A stretch of DNA of 64,000 bases. It comes from Chryseobacterium sp. Leaf394. Lineage in GTDB: Bacteria > Bacteroidota > Bacteroidia > Flavobacteriales > Weeksellaceae. Positions 54,350-63,135 of the stretch are shown here, one piece after another. The stretch is from NCBI RefSeq assembly GCF_001424105.1, contig NZ_LMQH01000011.1:2172184-2236183 (forward strand), in the 5' to 3' direction. Position numbers and translations under genes: made by a program. How positions within the stretch are numbered: position 1 is the first letter of the stretch; every line of letters begins with the position of its first letter. A model generated the notes under the pieces. The model did not search any database. It was not told the origin of the DNA and saw only the letters and a list, made by a program, of their open reading frames with translations.

Positions 54350-54916
54350 TTACTTCGCACTTACTTTTACTGTCATATCAATTTCGTCATTGATAACGGA
54401 GTCTTTCATACCCGACTGATAAACGACATCAAATTTCTGTCTGTCGAAAGAAAATTTGTTTGATTCAATCGTAACTACACCATTTGCACTGGTAATTTTT
54501 GCAGGGAAAGAAATAGCATTGGTTTTACCTTTCACAGTAAGATTTCCGCCGACCACTGAAGGGTAAGCTGCGTCATTATTTTTCTTCACGGAAGTGATTT
54601 TAAAGCTCGCAGTCGGAAATTTTTCAACCTCAAAGAAGTCGCCGTTCTTTAAATGCCCGTTCAGTTTAGTCTGTCCTTCACCTGAAAGATCAGTTGCGTT
54701 GATGGATGTCATATCCAAAACGAAATTTCCTCCCACTACCTGATTTCCTTTCATCACGATGTCTCCTGATTTTACTTTAACCGTTCCGTCGTGCGAACTT
54801 GATTTAGATTTTACAACTTTATAGCCCCACCAGTGAACATCTGAAGATACCACTTTTTTAGACTGTCCGAAAGCAAGACCACTTGCCAAAACCGCAAGGA
54901 AGAATATTTTTTTCAT
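54350..54916 (-). CDS. YceI-family periplasmic protein, proximal copy
   Basis: 188 residues; signal peptide ending GLAFGQ. The YceI barrel shows SDVHWWGYKVVKSKSSSHDG, VKSGDIVMKGNQVVGGNF, FPTASFKITS, VGGNLTVKGKTNAISFPA and FDVVYQSGMKDSVINDEIDM. It shares the same order of motifs with the distal copy. A palindromic operator lies over the -33 position of its promoter (54948-54992), so it is probably a repressed and inducible gene, perhaps by redox or aldehyde stress; that is inference. Confidence 0.94.
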   Translation of the reverse strand: MKKIFFLAVLASGLAFGQSKKVVSSDVHWWGYKVVKSKSSSHDGTVKVKSGDIVMKGNQVVGGNFVLDMTSINATDLSGEGQTKLNGHLKNGDFFEVEKFPTASFKITSVKKNNDAAYPSVVGGNLTVKGKTNAISFPAKITSANGVVTIESNKFSFDRQKFDVVYQSGMKDSVINDEIDMTVKVSAK

Positions 54917-54947
54917 GTTTAAATTTTAATAATTATTTAATGCTGCA

Positions 54948-54992
54948 AATGTAAACAAGAGGTTTGACTTTCAGACTTACCATACGGTAAGT
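54948..54992 (-). promoter_or_regulatory. YceI promoter with palindromic operator over -33
   Basis: The minus strand has TACATTTG (TAnnTTTG) at 54948-54955. Nineteen bases upstream is ACTTACC-N4-GGTAAGT (54975-54992), a 7-bp-arm perfect inverted repeat that occupies the -33 position. A dimeric winged-helix repressor (HxlR or MarR type) is the natural reader; none is encoded next to it. Confidence 0.7.
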
Positions 54993-55026
54993 TATTGCAG
55001 ATTTTTAATATGAATATTATCATAAA

Positions 55027-55051
55027 AAACTCCGGCGCGATGCCGGAGTTT
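55027..55051 (-). terminator. Terminator after glucokinase
   Basis: AAACTCCGGC pairs with GCCGGAGTTT around GCGAT, 6 bases past the stop. Confidence 0.88.
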
Positions 55052-55056
55052 ATATT

Positions 55057-56106
55057 TTAATCCTGATGATAAGCGGTGTAAAGCGCAACACCATTGATGC
55101 TCGTACTGTTTGACTTCACGAGATAAATCGGGATATTCCGAAGCATGGCTTCCATTTTATCACTGATTTTAAATTTCTCGTAGAATTTGTCTTTATCAAT
55201 ATAGTTGCTGATCACCTGAGGAATATCTCCTGCGATTATTAAACCTCCGGTAGCTTTTAATTTTAATGTTAAACTGTTTGATTCTCTCGCCAAAAATTCT
55301 AGGAAAGTATCCAAAGCGATCTTGCAGATCATTATATCTTCTTCTGTTGCAGCTTTATAAAGCACTTCAACGAAGTCGCCTTCATTTAACCTTTCGGAAA
55401 GTCCTTCCGGCTCCGGATGTCTTTTTACGTCTCTCAAAAATCTGTAGATATTGAACAGACCTGCTTTAGACAAAACGTTTTCCCAGCTAACGATTCCGTA
55501 AAGATTATTTAAAAACTGATAAAACTCCACTTCAATTGTGGTACGTGGAGAGAATTCTGAGTGACCTCCTTCTGTTGCGAAAGGTCTTAAATACTTTCCG
55601 TCGAAGAAATAACCAGCCTCACCCAATCCGTTTCCAGGAGCGATAACGGCTACGTTTCCATTTTCTAGATGACCGCCTGAACGGATATCTTCAAGCTCAG
55701 AATCTTCGAGTAGACCGATGCCATAAGCAGCTGCTTCCTGGTCATTAAGCATACAAACTTCCTTAAATCCGAATTCGTTTTTAAATTCTTCCACATCAAG
55801 ACTCCAGCCTAATCTTTCGGGATTACTTTTCCCGTTCAGTACAGGTCCCGGCACAGAAATTCCGAAACGGTCTATTTCTGTCAACGAATTTTCTGTAAAA
55901 AAATCCTGTACAATCGCATTGAGTGCAGGATAGTCTTTTGTAATGTATTTTTTCTGAATTTTAATATCTAAGCCTTCATGTCCCGAAACGTAGTAAGCAA
56001 GTACCGTTTCATCCTCACGAAGATTGGCTCCCAATATAGTCAAATTCTCATTTCTGGTATTTTTTACTCCCGGCAGATAGAGGGGAAATTTCGGATTTAA
56101 GTTCAT
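55057..56106 (-). CDS. glk: Glucokinase
   Basis: 349 residues from the ATG at 56104-56106 (MNLNPKFPLYLPGVKN); the longer frame adds a hydrophobic stretch not seen in the family. Segments ILGANLREDE (phosphate 1), VPGPVLNG, MLNDQEAAAYG (catalytic Asp), VIAPGNGLGEAG, EGGHSEFSP and ATGGLIIAGDIP (adenosine) fit PF02685 glucokinase. It phosphorylates glucose with ATP. The gene is alone. Confidence 0.92.
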   Translation of the reverse strand: MNLNPKFPLYLPGVKNTRNENLTILGANLREDETVLAYYVSGHEGLDIKIQKKYITKDYPALNAIVQDFFTENSLTEIDRFGISVPGPVLNGKSNPERLGWSLDVEEFKNEFGFKEVCMLNDQEAAAYGIGLLEDSELEDIRSGGHLENGNVAVIAPGNGLGEAGYFFDGKYLRPFATEGGHSEFSPRTTIEVEFYQFLNNLYGIVSWENVLSKAGLFNIYRFLRDVKRHPEPEGLSERLNEGDFVEVLYKAATEEDIMICKIALDTFLEFLARESNSLTLKLKATGGLIIAGDIPQVISNYIDKDKFYEKFKISDKMEAMLRNIPIYLVKSNSTSINGVALYTAYHQD

Positions 56107-56218
56107 AATCACAAATTTTAGTAAATATAATAATTGTTTTGGTATTTCTAAAAGGATAAAAGAAAACCTTTTCAAAATTAAGAAAAGGCTTGTCTTTTAA
56201 ATAGTTATTATCTGTAAA

Positions 56219-56782
56219 TTAGTTCCCCAGTGGTATGTTGTAAGAAAATCCTGCTCCGATGCTTCCTACATTATAATCCTGTCCTGCAACATTTCCGTCG
56301 TTTCCGGTGAATACTTTCTGATATTGAAGGAAGAAATTCCAGTCTCTGTTGTGGTACCCGATTTCAGGTTTTAAATAGAAACCTCCGTCTGGTCTTACTG
56401 CCAAAGAATTGGTTGCAACATTATCATCACCTACCAAAAATCCGTAACCAAGGTCAGCTCCAAAGTAGAAACCAGTCTGTTTAGGATAAATTCTGATCAG
56501 TGCAGCCACAGGTACTACTCCAACATCGTTATTATTGTATCCGTTATTTTCTTTTCCGAAATAATGTGTATATCCAGTTGCGATACCCAGACCAAATCCA
56601 GGTGTAATTAAATTCTGGTAAGCAACATCTACTCCAACAGCCATAGAAGTATTGTCCTGTGGAACAGCAACACCTACAGTAGCTCCCACTTTAATCATGT
56701 TATTCATTGCCTTATCCTGTGCAGTTACCAATCCGGCAGTCAGTACAGTTGCAGCGATCAGTGTTTGTTTCAACGTTTTCAT
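56219..56782 (-). CDS. Outer-membrane beta-barrel protein
   Basis: 187 residues; signal peptide ending LVTAQ. Alternating strands (IKVGATVGVAVPQDN, AVGVDVAYQNLITPGFGLGI, GFYFGADLGYGFL, FYLKPEIGYHNRDWNFFLQY) and the final GAGFSYNIPLGN fit a small porin or OmpA-like barrel. No more specific family. It is 113 bases upstream of glk on the same strand. Confidence 0.85.
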   Translation of the reverse strand: MKTLKQTLIAATVLTAGLVTAQDKAMNNMIKVGATVGVAVPQDNTSMAVGVDVAYQNLITPGFGLGIATGYTHYFGKENNGYNNNDVGVVPVAALIRIYPKQTGFYFGADLGYGFLVGDDNVATNSLAVRPDGGFYLKPEIGYHNRDWNFFLQYQKVFTGNDGNVAGQDYNVGSIGAGFSYNIPLGN

Positions 56783-57036
56783 AATAATGAATTTTTAAAT
56801 TTTACTGGTGGTAAACTGTAAAAACTGTGCCAAAGAGAATTTCTTAATGTGAGAAGGTCTGTTTAAGGCTGAAAAACGGATGACTATCAATTGTTTAAAA
56901 AATTAAAATTTCTTTGCTATCTCCTGATGAAATGTTGAATCTAAAATATTAAAATAAAAACTTTAACCTTCCCTAACACATTGATGGTACAAATTTTTCT
57001 GCTTAAATACAGTCTCTTTTAAATCCGTAAATACTT

Positions 57037-58413
57037 ATGAGTGATTTAAATTTCATCAATAATAAACATCTTCTGTGGCGGGCAGGCTTCGGCATTGGAA
57101 TTTCTCAGGTTGCCGAAATACGGAAACTGAAACGCAAAGATTTACTCAAGGAGCTTTTCACTGAAGATCATTCTGAGACTATTGAATATACCACAGCAGA
57201 TATTGAGCCTGTGGATTACGAAGCTTCAAAAGCAACCGCCGAAATGAGAAATCAGATTCAGAAGGTTAATCAGAAGCAAAACCAGGAACTCAATTTGAAT
57301 TTTCTTCAAAAAATGGTCAGTTCAAAGGCTCAGCTGCAGGAGAAAATGGCGTTTTTCTGGCATGGGCATTTCGCAACGAGAATCAACAATCCAAAATTTA
57401 ATAAACATCAGCTGAACATTATCAGAAAAAATGCATTGGGTAATTTCAAAGATCTGCTTTTTGAGGTGAGCAAATCTCCGGCAATGCTGAACTTTCTGAA
57501 CAATCAGCAAAACAAAAAAGGCCATCCCAACGAAAATTTCGCCCGCGAAGTCATGGAACTTTTCACCATGGGAATTGGAAATTACACCGAAACCGACATC
57601 CGTGAGGCCGCAAGAGCTTTTACAGGCTGGGGTTACGATAAACCTGGAAATTTTGTAGAAAGACCAAAACAGCATGACGACGGCACAAAAACTTTCCTCG
57701 GGAAAACAGGAAATTTTACCGGAGACGACGTTTTAAATATTATTTTAGAACAGAAAGCCACAGCCAGGTTTATCACCGCCAAAATCTACAAATTCTTCGT
57801 GAATGAAAAAGCAGATCAGAATATCATCACCGGCCTGAGCGAAAATTTTTATCTGTCCGGATACGACATCAAAAAGCTGATGACAGAAATTTTCAGCAGC
57901 GACTGGTTTTATGACCAAAAAAATATCGGCAACAGAATAAAATCTCCCACCGAACTGATGGTTGGAATGATGCGAATACTTCCGATGAGCATTCAGAATC
58001 CTGAAAATCTTGTGGTTTATCAAAAACTTTTGGGGCAAACGCTTTTATCACCACCAAATGTTTCAGGCTGGCCAAGCGGAAAATCATGGATTGACAGTTC
58101 GACCCTGATGCTGAGACTGCAGATTCCACAAATATGGTCCGGACTGAGGCCATTGGACTTGTCACCCAAAGAAGATGACGATGTAGAAATGGGTATGAAA
58201 TCACGGGAAGCCTTGAAGAAATCCTTCAAAAACCCCAATATCACCATTGACTGGGAAAAAGTTGAAAAAGTTTTCAGTAAAAAAGACTGTGAAGATTTTC
58301 TACTGTCAAAACCGGATCAGATGAATATGAATGCTGTACAGAATTTTTCAGACAAAAGCATTAAAATAAATATCATCAACCTGATGTCAACTCCGGAATA
58401 TCAATTAATGTAG
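57037..58413 (+). CDS. DUF1800 family protein
   Basis: 458 residues, no signal peptide. FINNKHLLWRAGFG opens it and FFWHGHFATRIN, NENFAREVMELFTMGIGNYTETDIREAARAFTGW, KIYKFFVNEKAD and NVSGWPSGKSWID follow, the standard DUF1800 motifs. The family has no established activity. It is nearly always paired with a DUF1501 protein, as here 98 bases downstream, so the two are likely to work together in the envelope. Confidence 0.93.
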   Translation: MSDLNFINNKHLLWRAGFGIGISQVAEIRKLKRKDLLKELFTEDHSETIEYTTADIEPVDYEASKATAEMRNQIQKVNQKQNQELNLNFLQKMVSSKAQLQEKMAFFWHGHFATRINNPKFNKHQLNIIRKNALGNFKDLLFEVSKSPAMLNFLNNQQNKKGHPNENFAREVMELFTMGIGNYTETDIREAARAFTGWGYDKPGNFVERPKQHDDGTKTFLGKTGNFTGDDVLNIILEQKATARFITAKIYKFFVNEKADQNIITGLSENFYLSGYDIKKLMTEIFSSDWFYDQKNIGNRIKSPTELMVGMMRILPMSIQNPENLVVYQKLLGQTLLSPPNVSGWPSGKSWIDSSTLMLRLQIPQIWSGLRPLDLSPKEDDDVEMGMKSREALKKSFKNPNITIDWEKVEKVFSKKDCEDFLLSKPDQMNMNAVQNFSDKSIKINIINLMSTPEYQLM

Positions 58414-58445
58414 GGTGTTGGATGATGGATGATGGGTGAAAGAAA

Positions 58446-58499
58446 AACCTCAACCTCAACCTCAACCTCAACCTCAACCTTAACCTTAACCTTAACCTA
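58446..58499 (+). repeat. Hexamer array: 5 AACCTC, 3 AACCTT, 1 AACCTA
   Basis: A perfect run of nine hexamers fills the gap between the DUF1800 and DUF1501 genes, ending 12 bases before the DUF1501 ATG. It is preceded by a GGATGATGGATGATGGG run. Similar arrays on the sense strand stand upstream of sdaA (51387-51432) and a WYL regulator (62171-62228). Confidence 0.95.
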
Positions 58500-58511
58500 A
58501 ATAAAAAAGTC

Positions 58512-59699
58512 ATGATCATAAAAAGAAGAGAATTTTTAAAGATAAGTTCATTGGCAGCCGCTTCGCTGCTGATGCCTAGTTTTCTGAAATCGATGACTTT
58601 GGATCATGCTTTGAATCCGGGTCAGAAAATACTCATCGTACTTCAGTTCACGGGCGGAAACGATGGTTTAAATACGGTAATTCCTACAAGAAACGATATT
58701 TACTTTAAAGAAAGAGGTGACATTTCCATTAAAGATTCTCTGGCTTTAAATGACGAAACAGGCATCAATCCGGCACTTTCTTATTTCAAAGAACTTCATG
58801 ACAACGGTGAACTTTCGGTGTTAAACAATGTCGGCTATCCGGATCCCAACAAATCGCATTTCAGAAGCATGGATATCTGGCATTCTGCAAGTAAAAGCGA
58901 TGAATTTCTGGAAACCGGCTGGCTCGGCAGATTTCTGGATGAGGAATGTTACAGTTGCGATCACCCCACTCAGGCTCTGGAAGTGGATGACATGCTGAGT
59001 TTAGCCCTGAAAGGCGACAACAACAAGGCTTTTGCCTTCAAAGATCCAAAAAGATTATACCAGACGAGTCAGGAAAAATATTTTAAATCACTGTACGACG
59101 ACCATCATCACGATGATGAAACAGTTTCGTATTTGTACCAGACTTTGGGCTCGACCATCAACAATGCAGAATATATTTTTGAGAAAAGCAAAGCCAAAAA
59201 GACTGACCAGACTTATCCCAATTCTCAGCTGGGCAAAGATTTCCGTACGGTGGCTTCTTTGATTAAATCCGACATCAATACTCAGGTGTATTACCTGTCG
59301 ATAGGCAGTTTCGATACGCATGTGAATCAAAATGAAAGACAGCAGAAACTTTTCGGTGAAATTAACGAAGCCGTAAAATCTTTCGTTGCCGACATGAAAG
59401 CCAACGGAAAATTCAATGATATCTTATTGATGACTTTTTCAGAATTTGGACGCAGAGTTTCTCAGAATGCAAGCAAAGGCACCGATCACGGAACTGCAAA
59501 TCAAATGTTTTTTATCAGCGGAGGATTAAAAAAGAAAGGAATTTTAAATCCGCTACCCGATCTTCAGAATCTGAACGAAGGCGATTTAATTTATACCGAA
59601 GACTTCAGGAAAGTTTACGCGACTGTTTTAAAAAACTGGCTGCAGGCAGATTCCTCAAAAGTTCTGGGCTGGAAAAATGGTATTTATGACTTTATTTAA
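58512..59699 (+). CDS. DUF1501 family protein with Tat signal
   Basis: 395 residues. The N-terminus MIIKRREFLKISSLAAASLL is a twin-arginine signal (RREFLK). The body has VLQFTGGNDGLNTVIP, SHFRSMDIWHSA, YLSIGSFDTHVNQNERQ, LLMTFSEFGRRVSQNASKGTDHGTANQMFFISGG, an alkaline-phosphatase-like fold of the DUF1501 family that probably binds metal and acts in the periplasm after export in folded form. It pairs with the DUF1800 gene. A hexamer array sits in its leader. Confidence 0.94.
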   Translation: MIIKRREFLKISSLAAASLLMPSFLKSMTLDHALNPGQKILIVLQFTGGNDGLNTVIPTRNDIYFKERGDISIKDSLALNDETGINPALSYFKELHDNGELSVLNNVGYPDPNKSHFRSMDIWHSASKSDEFLETGWLGRFLDEECYSCDHPTQALEVDDMLSLALKGDNNKAFAFKDPKRLYQTSQEKYFKSLYDDHHHDDETVSYLYQTLGSTINNAEYIFEKSKAKKTDQTYPNSQLGKDFRTVASLIKSDINTQVYYLSIGSFDTHVNQNERQQKLFGEINEAVKSFVADMKANGKFNDILLMTFSEFGRRVSQNASKGTDHGTANQMFFISGGLKKKGILNPLPDLQNLNEGDLIYTEDFRKVYATVLKNWLQADSSKVLGWKNGIYDFI

Positions 59700-59703
59700 A
59701 ATG

Positions 59704-59730
59704 AAAAAAGACTGCGAAATGCAGTCTCTT
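59704..59730. terminator. Terminator between DUF1501 and the 48-residue gene
   Basis: AGACTGC pairs with GCAGTCT around GAAAT, flanked by A and T runs; it can serve both convergent genes. Confidence 0.8.
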
Positions 59731-59735
59731 AATTT

Positions 59736-59882
59736 TTAACTGTGCCCAATCGGCTCCGGTGTTTGCGGTCTTGGCTTAGAGGCAGTTTTCTGATCTATTT
59801 TCTCCGACACTTTTTTAATGATAAATTCTATTACGATCGGTACCACAAGGGCAAGAGCGGCTTTTAAGATTCTTGATTTCAT
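59736..59882 (-). CDS. 48-residue membrane-associated protein of unknown function
   Basis: ATG at 59880-59882, TAA at 59736-59738. The protein starts MKSRILKAALALVVPIVIEF and ends KPRPQTPEPIGHS: one amphipathic or membrane helix, a lysine-rich turn and a proline-rich tail. The frame is clean, with a start near a suitable promoter gap and a terminator just past the stop. Function unknown. Confidence 0.7.
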   Translation of the reverse strand: MKSRILKAALALVVPIVIEFIIKKVSEKIDQKTASKPRPQTPEPIGHS

Positions 59883-59999
59883 ATTGTTTGATTTTCTTTA
59901 GCATTACAATTTCTTTGCCACTATTCTTCTTACCGATGCAAATCTCGTGAATGCTGTTTACAATTTTCAATAGCTTATCTTTGCAGCAAATATCTATTT

Positions 60000-61142
60000 A
60001 TGTCATTTGAATCTCTGGGATTATCACACAACATCATTAAATCTGTAAACAAACTTGGTTACCTCAAGCCGTTTCCAATTCAGGAACAGGCTATACCGGT
60101 CATTTTGCAGGGAAAAGATTTAATGGGAATTGCCCAGACCGGTTCAGGAAAAACCGCATGTTTTGTAATGCCTGTATTGGAAAAATTACAGAATGAAGAC
60201 GTAAAAAAAGACAGAAATATTCAGGTTTTAATATTGGTTCCGACGCGTGAACTCGCCATTCAGATTGATGAAGTTTTCAGGGCATTTACAGAAAATCTGA
60301 AACGTGAAGTCCGCACCATGGCAGTTTACGGCGGTGTTTCCATCAATCCGCAAATGAAAGGTATGTTTGGAGTGGAAGTTCTTATCGCAACGCCGGGACG
60401 TTTGCTGGACTTAATTGACCACAATGCACTGAGCATTTCCAGTATTAAACATTTAATCATCGACGAAGCCGACAAAATGTTTCAGCTCGGATTTGGTGAG
60501 GAGATGAATAAACTTTTCGCCTTAATGCCTGTTGCAAAACAAACCACTCTGTTTTCAGCGACTTTAAATGATAAAGTTGAAGAAATGAAAGAGCGGTTAT
60601 CTGCCAATCTGGTATTGATAGAAATTAAAAAAGAGGAAGTTGAAATTGAAAACATCGAGCAGCTCGCTTATCACGTTGCTCCCGAAAACAAAGGTCCTTT
60701 CCTGCGTTACTTAATTAAAGAAAAAAAGGTTGAAAAAGCTCTGATTTTCGTTTCTTCCACAAGATCTGCTGATAATCTGGTTGAGAAACTGAAGAAAAAT
60801 AAAATAAAAGCCGTTGCCATCCACAGTCAGAAATCTCAGGGTGCCAGACGGAATAATCTTGAGGAATTTAAAGTGAACGGAGCTCAGATTCTTGTGGCCA
60901 CAGATTTGATCGGACGTGGAATTCACATCGAATCACTTCCCTGCGTCATCAATTACGAATTACCAAGATCACCTCTGGATTACATTCACCGCATCGGAAG
61001 AACTGGTCGTGCCGGTGAAAAAGGAACAGCCATCAACATTCTTACGGATGATGAACTCCAGCACTTCAGAGTGATCCAGAAAAAAATGGGCAAAAAAGTA
61101 ACGTTACAGAGAACAGAAGGTATCGACCTCCACGGATATTAA
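60000..61142 (+). CDS. DEAD-box RNA helicase (RhlE-like, short)
   Basis: 380 residues without the long basic tail of many RhlE proteins. Q motif (FPIQEQAIPVIL), motif I AQTGSGKT, Ia PTRELA, II IIDEADKM (DEAD), III SATL, IV ALIFVSSTRSA, V ATDLIGRGIH, VI YIHRIGRTGRAG. It unwinds RNA in ribosome assembly or mRNA decay. It is single, converging on the WYL gene with only three bases between. Confidence 0.95.
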   Translation: MSFESLGLSHNIIKSVNKLGYLKPFPIQEQAIPVILQGKDLMGIAQTGSGKTACFVMPVLEKLQNEDVKKDRNIQVLILVPTRELAIQIDEVFRAFTENLKREVRTMAVYGGVSINPQMKGMFGVEVLIATPGRLLDLIDHNALSISSIKHLIIDEADKMFQLGFGEEMNKLFALMPVAKQTTLFSATLNDKVEEMKERLSANLVLIEIKKEEVEIENIEQLAYHVAPENKGPFLRYLIKEKKVEKALIFVSSTRSADNLVEKLKKNKIKAVAIHSQKSQGARRNNLEEFKVNGAQILVATDLIGRGIHIESLPCVINYELPRSPLDYIHRIGRTGRAGEKGTAINILTDDELQHFRVIQKKMGKKVTLQRTEGIDLHGY

Positions 61143-61145
61143 AAA

Positions 61146-62165
61146 CTATTCCGCTGTTTCGTCTGGATTCGAATGGTAGTTTTTATAAGCTTTGCTGATG
61201 CTTTTGGAAATTCTCTGTTTTAGTTTTCGGGGTGCCAGCACAGTCAGAAACTCTCCCATTCCCAGAATCATTCTTTCCAGTTCAAAATTCAGCTGTACAC
61301 AGATTTTAAAAGTTGTACCGTTTTCGTCTTCACTCACAATCTCCTGAGAATGATGAAACGGTTTGGTTTTTACGTAAGGTGCATGCTCTGAAGTCACCAC
61401 AAAAATCACGTTCTGACCCCGCTGATTAGGAGAAACTGTTGCCCCGATAATTTCAGAAAAATACTGGTCTGCATCAAGATCAATGTCGTGGTACTCAATT
61501 TTGTCTTCAACTATAATTTCTTCCATCCTGTCGAGCGCGAGATTCATCAGTTTCTGTTTGTGCCAGCACACCAAAAACCAACGGTTGTTATATTCCTTCA
61601 GCAACTGTGGGTGAACAACATAATAATTGGATTCTCTGGCCCTGAAACTTTTATAACAGATTTTTAAAACCTTTTTATTTAAAATACTTTCATACAGAAT
61701 GTCTATGTGCTCCAAACCCTTCAGATTTTCGTTTTTATCTAAATGAATAATCGATTTCTGACTGGTTGAATGAATAGAATCCTCAAGTTTCTGAATCACC
61801 CCATTCATCTCCTTAAACATCGAAAAATCCTTAAACTGCTTTAAAATCTGCACCGCGTTATTCATCGCCTTGAGATCATTTTCATTCACAGAAATCTGAT
61901 GAATACTGTAATCCTGGTCGCTGTACCGGTAATATTTCCTCTCATAAACTTCGATCGGCGCTTCATACCCAAATTTTTCACTCCGCATATTCTGCAAATC
62001 GAGCTGCACCGTCCGTTTACTCACAAAAGATTCTTTCCCTTCAAACTCAAACAGAGCTTCAGAACATTCGTCCATGAGATCTTCTAACCTATATTTTTTA
62101 TACTTATTCTTCAGACATTTATCTAAAGTTTTGTAACGGATAAGAGCGTTTTTATTGGATGACAT
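61146..62165 (-). CDS. WYL-domain transcriptional regulator
   Basis: 339 residues. The N-terminal winged-helix part (ALIRYKTLDKCLKNKYKKYR, then KRTVQLDLQNMRSE) is followed by the WYL domain (about 150-250; NKKVLKICYKSFRARESNYYVVHPQLLKEYNNRWFLVCWH) and a WCX C-terminal extension. WYL proteins sense nucleic acid or nucleotides and often control defence or stress genes; no such genes adjoin. The hexamer array ends five bases before its ATG. Confidence 0.93.
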   Translation of the reverse strand: MSSNKNALIRYKTLDKCLKNKYKKYRLEDLMDECSEALFEFEGKESFVSKRTVQLDLQNMRSEKFGYEAPIEVYERKYYRYSDQDYSIHQISVNENDLKAMNNAVQILKQFKDFSMFKEMNGVIQKLEDSIHSTSQKSIIHLDKNENLKGLEHIDILYESILNKKVLKICYKSFRARESNYYVVHPQLLKEYNNRWFLVCWHKQKLMNLALDRMEEIIVEDKIEYHDIDLDADQYFSEIIGATVSPNQRGQNVIFVVTSEHAPYVKTKPFHHSQEIVSEDENGTTFKICVQLNFELERMILGMGEFLTVLAPRKLKQRISKSISKAYKNYHSNPDETAE

Positions 62166-62170
62166 GGTGT

Positions 62171-62228
62171 GAGGTTAAGGTTAAGGTTAAGGCTGAGGTT
62201 TAGGTTGAGGTTGAGGTTGGTTGAGGCT
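62171..62228 (-). repeat. AACCTY hexamer array upstream of the WYL regulator
   Basis: On the minus strand it reads AACCTC, AACCTC, AACCTA, AACCTC, AGCCTT, AACCTT, AACCTT, AACCTC. As upstream of DUF1501, AACCTC units lie farther from the gene and AACCTT units nearer. Confidence 0.9.
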
Positions 62229-62297
62229 GAAAATAGATTTGAATTAAGGCTGAAATTAAAATGATAATCAAGTTTAAAATTTAGATTAAAATAAAAG

Positions 62298-62427
62298 GCG
62301 TGACAATTCCCCTCCACTGGAAATCGAGGAACGAGATTCGCCGAATCATTTTAAAAATAAAAAATATTGAGGCATTGGTGGCGAAAAATCTTTGATTTTT
62401 TGACGGGGTGGTTACACGCGAATCATT
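62298..62427. repeat. Decayed dispersed palindrome (CCCCTCC ... GGGGTGG)
   Basis: AATTCCCCTCCACTGG and TTGACGGGGTGGTT form separated complementary ends. The 9-mer CGAATCATT is present at 62342-62350 and 62419-62427, bracketing 68 bp. No ORF or transposase. It resembles palindromic repeats I know from flavobacterial genomes. Confidence 0.5.
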
Positions 62428-62453
62428 CCACAAAATTATTCCTACACCATCCA

Positions 62454-62786
62454 CTATTCCCACTCTTCCCCCGTAATCGTCTTGAAAAAAACATCCGTAG
62501 GATACGTTTCACCTTCATACACAAAGCTTTTCAAAAATGGATTTATTTCTACGGCATAATATGTAGAGCCATCCGGATAAATTCTGAACCTGATTTTCAA
62601 AACTTCTCCGTCAATCTCTTCAATATCATCAAGATTAAAAATCGTAGTTACAGGAATAATTTCCTCACCTGTCAATGCGTTTTCCAGTCCGAAACCGTTA
62701 ATCCATAATGACATTCTGAATTCATTTAAATCTGTAATGAGTTTAAAGTTCCCATTACAAACCATTTTTTCTTTTCTGTATTGCAT
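62454..62786 (-). CDS. Small soluble protein of unknown function
   Basis: 110 residues opening MQYRKEKMVCNGNFKLITDL. It is a beta-rich sequence with FRIYPDGSTYYAVEINPFLK and VYEGETYPTDVFFK. No signal or membrane helix. I know no family. It is the third gene of a short leftward row with the HopJ-like and membrane genes. Confidence 0.72.
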   Translation of the reverse strand: MQYRKEKMVCNGNFKLITDLNEFRMSLWINGFGLENALTGEEIIPVTTIFNLDDIEEIDGEVLKIRFRIYPDGSTYYAVEINPFLKSFVYEGETYPTDVFFKTITGEEWE

Positions 62787-62828
62787 TGATAAAGTTTTAA
62801 CAGATTAAAGCATTTAGTTGATTGAAAT

Positions 62829-63134
62829 TTATTGAAAGTTGGTGGTGACAAGAACAACTGCTACAAGCAAAAGGTGAATTAAAAAAACACAATATTTCGT
62901 GATATGACTTGTAAAACGATCCAATATAAAACCATAAAAAGGAAAATGTAAAATGCTTAAAATAAAAAATGGAAAAGTAATAGACTGTTGAAAAATTGTT
63001 CCAGCCATTCCAAAAGGAAATAAAACTATTGCAGGAGAATAATATCCATGTCCGCCACCCATTAAAAAAAATACAAGTAAAAGCAATATGGGGGTGAGAA
63101 TACTTAAAATGATGGTCCATTTATATCTTTTCAT
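62829..63134 (-). CDS. Small integral membrane protein
   Basis: 101 residues from the ATG at 63132-63134 (MKRYKWTIILSILTPILLLL); the longer open frame upstream overlaps the HopJ gene and is not needed. Three membrane helices (about 6-24, 40-68, 78-97) with a GGGHGYYSP loop. No family recognised. It starts directly after the HopJ-like stop. Confidence 0.68.
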   Translation of the reverse strand: MKRYKWTIILSILTPILLLLVFFLMGGGHGYYSPAIVLFPFGMAGTIFQQSITFPFFILSILHFPFYGFILDRFTSHITKYCVFLIHLLLVAVVLVTTNFQ

Positions 63135-63135
63135 T

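Noticed and set aside
62123..62317. 64-residue minus-strand frame rich in Asn-Leu repeats
   Set aside because: It is only the translation of the AACCTY hexamer array and overlaps the start of the WYL gene.
62797..63120. 107-residue alternative frame over the small membrane protein
   Set aside because: His/Ser/Phe-rich shadow; the other frame gives a regular three-helix membrane protein with an ATG right after the HopJ-like stop.
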